DNA of 64,000 nucleotides from an uncultured Flavobacteriaceae bacterium (GTDB taxonomy: Bacteria; Bacteroidota; Bacteroidia; Flavobacteriales; Flavobacteriaceae), in the NCBI GenBank assembly GCA_947494825.1, contig CANLWN010000004.1, positions 532,005-596,004 of the forward strand. The letters run 5' to 3'. Below, piece by piece: positions 62,956-64,000 of this stretch (positions are counted from its first letter, which is position 1; each line of letters starts with the position of its first letter). The position numbers and the translations under genes are program-made. Below the pieces are notes generated by a model. The model was given only the letters and a program-made list of their open reading frames with translations. It ran no database searches and was not told where the DNA came from.

Positions 62956-63486
62956 ATGTCAAAAGAAAATAATAGCATGACTATATATTCATTTAATGTA
63001 AAACATAAAGACTTAATAATATTTAAGTGTACAGCTTTAATATTGATACAATGTATGTTATATGTTAGTTGTGGCTCTGAAAAGAGAAACGATATTGTCT
63101 ATTTGTATTCAAAGGACAAGACACAGGTGATAACGATAATAAGCGATTATGATAAAAACAAAAGGACTATTGCAGTGGGAAAACATTCTTCAAAGCCAAA
63201 AATGAACTTTATCGAGTTAGATATATCAGAAATCACAAGGTTAGGTGATGAGCTTGGGGTCTGCTGGGGAATAAACGGTCATACTTGGGAACTGGTCAAC
63301 CACAAAGCAAAAGTAACTGAAATCAAATTAGATACTACGAAATATATCTTCAAAGAGAACTGGTACAAAGATGATAGAGGGGTGCCAAATGCAAAATATT
63401 ATAGAAAAGAGAATTGCTTTACGTTCGAAACTATAAATTATACAGAGCATTACCCTAAAGCGAATGGTTATGTAGAAAAGTTATAA
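62956..63486 (+). CDS. Candidate immunity lipoprotein
   Basis: 176 residues with a lipoprotein signal (LIQCMLYVS-C39), starting 2 nt after the RHS stop. AT-rich like the toxin tip it follows. Mature: VVTIISDYDKNKRTIAVG-like strands, LDISEITRLGDELGVCWGINGHTWELVN. Position immediately after a variable tip is where immunity genes sit in RHS loci. No family was recognised, so immunity is inferred from position, size and composition only. Confidence 0.65.
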   Translation: MSKENNSMTIYSFNVKHKDLIIFKCTALILIQCMLYVSCGSEKRNDIVYLYSKDKTQVITIISDYDKNKRTIAVGKHSSKPKMNFIELDISEITRLGDELGVCWGINGHTWELVNHKAKVTEIKLDTTKYIFKENWYKDDRGVPNAKYYRKENCFTFETINYTEHYPKANGYVEKL

Positions 63487-63818
63487 AACGAACCCCGCTG
63501 ACGCGGAAATGTTTTCCGTGTCTCGGCTACCACCATGCCCTGGTGTGGAGATGATTTAAGTAAACAAAAATTAGAAAGCCACAGTCTCCCGAGTGGGGGT
63601 TGTGGTTTTTTATATGTAGTAGTTGAATTTGGTTTTCCTTCTCCCAAGCATAGGTGAGGAAAGCTTCGGACGGTACCGTCGCGCCCTGGCGTGATGGCGA
63701 AGTTTCCGAACCGGTTTTGCCAGCCCGACCGAACGGGCGGGGGCACTCAAAAATGCCTGGGGAGAAGGTGTCTTTTTTGTATTCCTTTTTGGACAGGCAA
63801 AAAGGAATAAACCCTAAC
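63487..63818. other. Palindrome-rich spacer between immunity gene and RHS core copy
   Basis: 332 bp, no convincing gene. It holds a terminator-like hairpin (63574-63612), ACCA-TGCCC-TGGT, GGAAA-TG-TTTTCC and a perfect 11-bp inverted repeat TATTCCTTTTT/AAAAAGGAATA around GGACAGGC (63780-63809). A minus-strand open frame here is treated as chance. Confidence 0.65.
63574..63612 (+). terminator. Terminator after the immunity gene
   Basis: CCACA and TGTGG with CTCCC/GGGGG inside form a stem with an internal mismatch and GAGT loop, followed by a run of T (GGTTTTTTATATG). It lies about 90 nt past the stop codon at 63486. Confidence 0.6.
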
Positions 63819-64000
63819 TTTACGACGCCACGGGCGTAAAACAGAAGAAAGTTGTAAACGAAACCGGGCTAAGTTCTGTGACAGGATGGAGCGTTAAGAA
63901 AATGTCCTGTGGACATTTTTAGCGAACAGGCCAGCTGGCGCGTCGGCGGATGCCGGAAACTATATCTATGAAGGCAGTGCCCTACAGTTCTTTAACCATG
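63819..64000 (+). pseudogene. Displaced truncated copy of the RHS core
   Basis: 63819-63883 repeats 61767-61831 (YDATGVKQKKVVNETGLSSVT) with about one base change, and 63952-64000 repeats the next part (AGNYIYEGSALQFFNH). Between them 68 nt replace 9 nt of the intact gene, bringing an in-frame TAG at 63920 and a shift of frame. The copy reaches the edge of the window. It is not expressed as it stands; it looks like a cassette arm. Confidence 0.85.

Noticed and set aside
63468..63746. Minus-strand 92-codon frame over the end of the immunity gene and spacer
   Set aside because: It overlaps the immunity gene and runs through palindromic spacer DNA; low protein character.

Overview
The window looks like chromosome of a marine-type Flavobacteriaceae (phylum Bacteroidota). 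Support for this: TonB-dependent receptors, a hybrid two-component regulator with TPR, kinase, receiver and AraC parts in one chain, many lipoproteins with a Cys right after a short signal peptide, no clear Shine-Dalgarno sequences, and split DUF6443/RHS proteins. The genus cannot be fixed from sequence alone. No rRNA, tRNA, CRISPR array, prophage or intact insertion sequence was seen. Most genes lie on the minus strand in short runs.

Layout. 1-2.5 kb: 3' end of a TonB receptor. 2.5-7.4 kb: small enzymes (SnoaL, YdeI, GNAT, DinB with an HxlR regulator, DUF71 ATPase, metallo-beta-lactamase fold lipoprotein). 7.5-20.4 kb: hybrid sensor/regulator diverging from an S41 protease lipoprotein, a TPR/beta-propeller protein, a Crp-like regulator, a YCII protein next to an ECF42-type sigma factor, a lipoprotein resembling Porphyromonas peptidylarginine deiminase, and an alpha/beta hydrolase. 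20.4-32.3 kb: a rearranged zone with two serine hydrolases, a CPBP protease, a metzincin lipoprotein, and several gene fragments copied from neighbours, including a 47-codon in-frame chimera. It also holds a CGNR regulator/EamA/ABM group and an unusual alpha/beta hydrolase fused to an AraC DNA-binding domain. 32.3-46.5 kb: small secreted, lipoprotein and cytoplasmic genes, many of unknown function.

46.5-52 kb: a secreted endonuclease/exonuclease/phosphatase diverges from a TonB receptor followed by a DUF5689/lamin-tail lipoprotein, probably one surface system acting on nucleic acid or a phosphoester. 52-53.6 kb: non-coding DNA made of palindromic dispersed elements and a 258/249-bp tandem duplication, then a long possibly structured leader. 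53.6-64 kb: an RHS polymorphic-toxin locus. It runs RHS shell protein, small secreted protein, 1902-residue DUF6443/RHS protein with an AT-rich C-terminal tip, candidate immunity lipoprotein, palindrome-rich spacer, then a displaced broken copy of the RHS core that runs off the window. The last arrangement is what swappable toxin-tip cassettes would leave and is the strongest candidate for a system worth following.

All function calls rest on reading motifs and family resemblance by eye. No database search was run.
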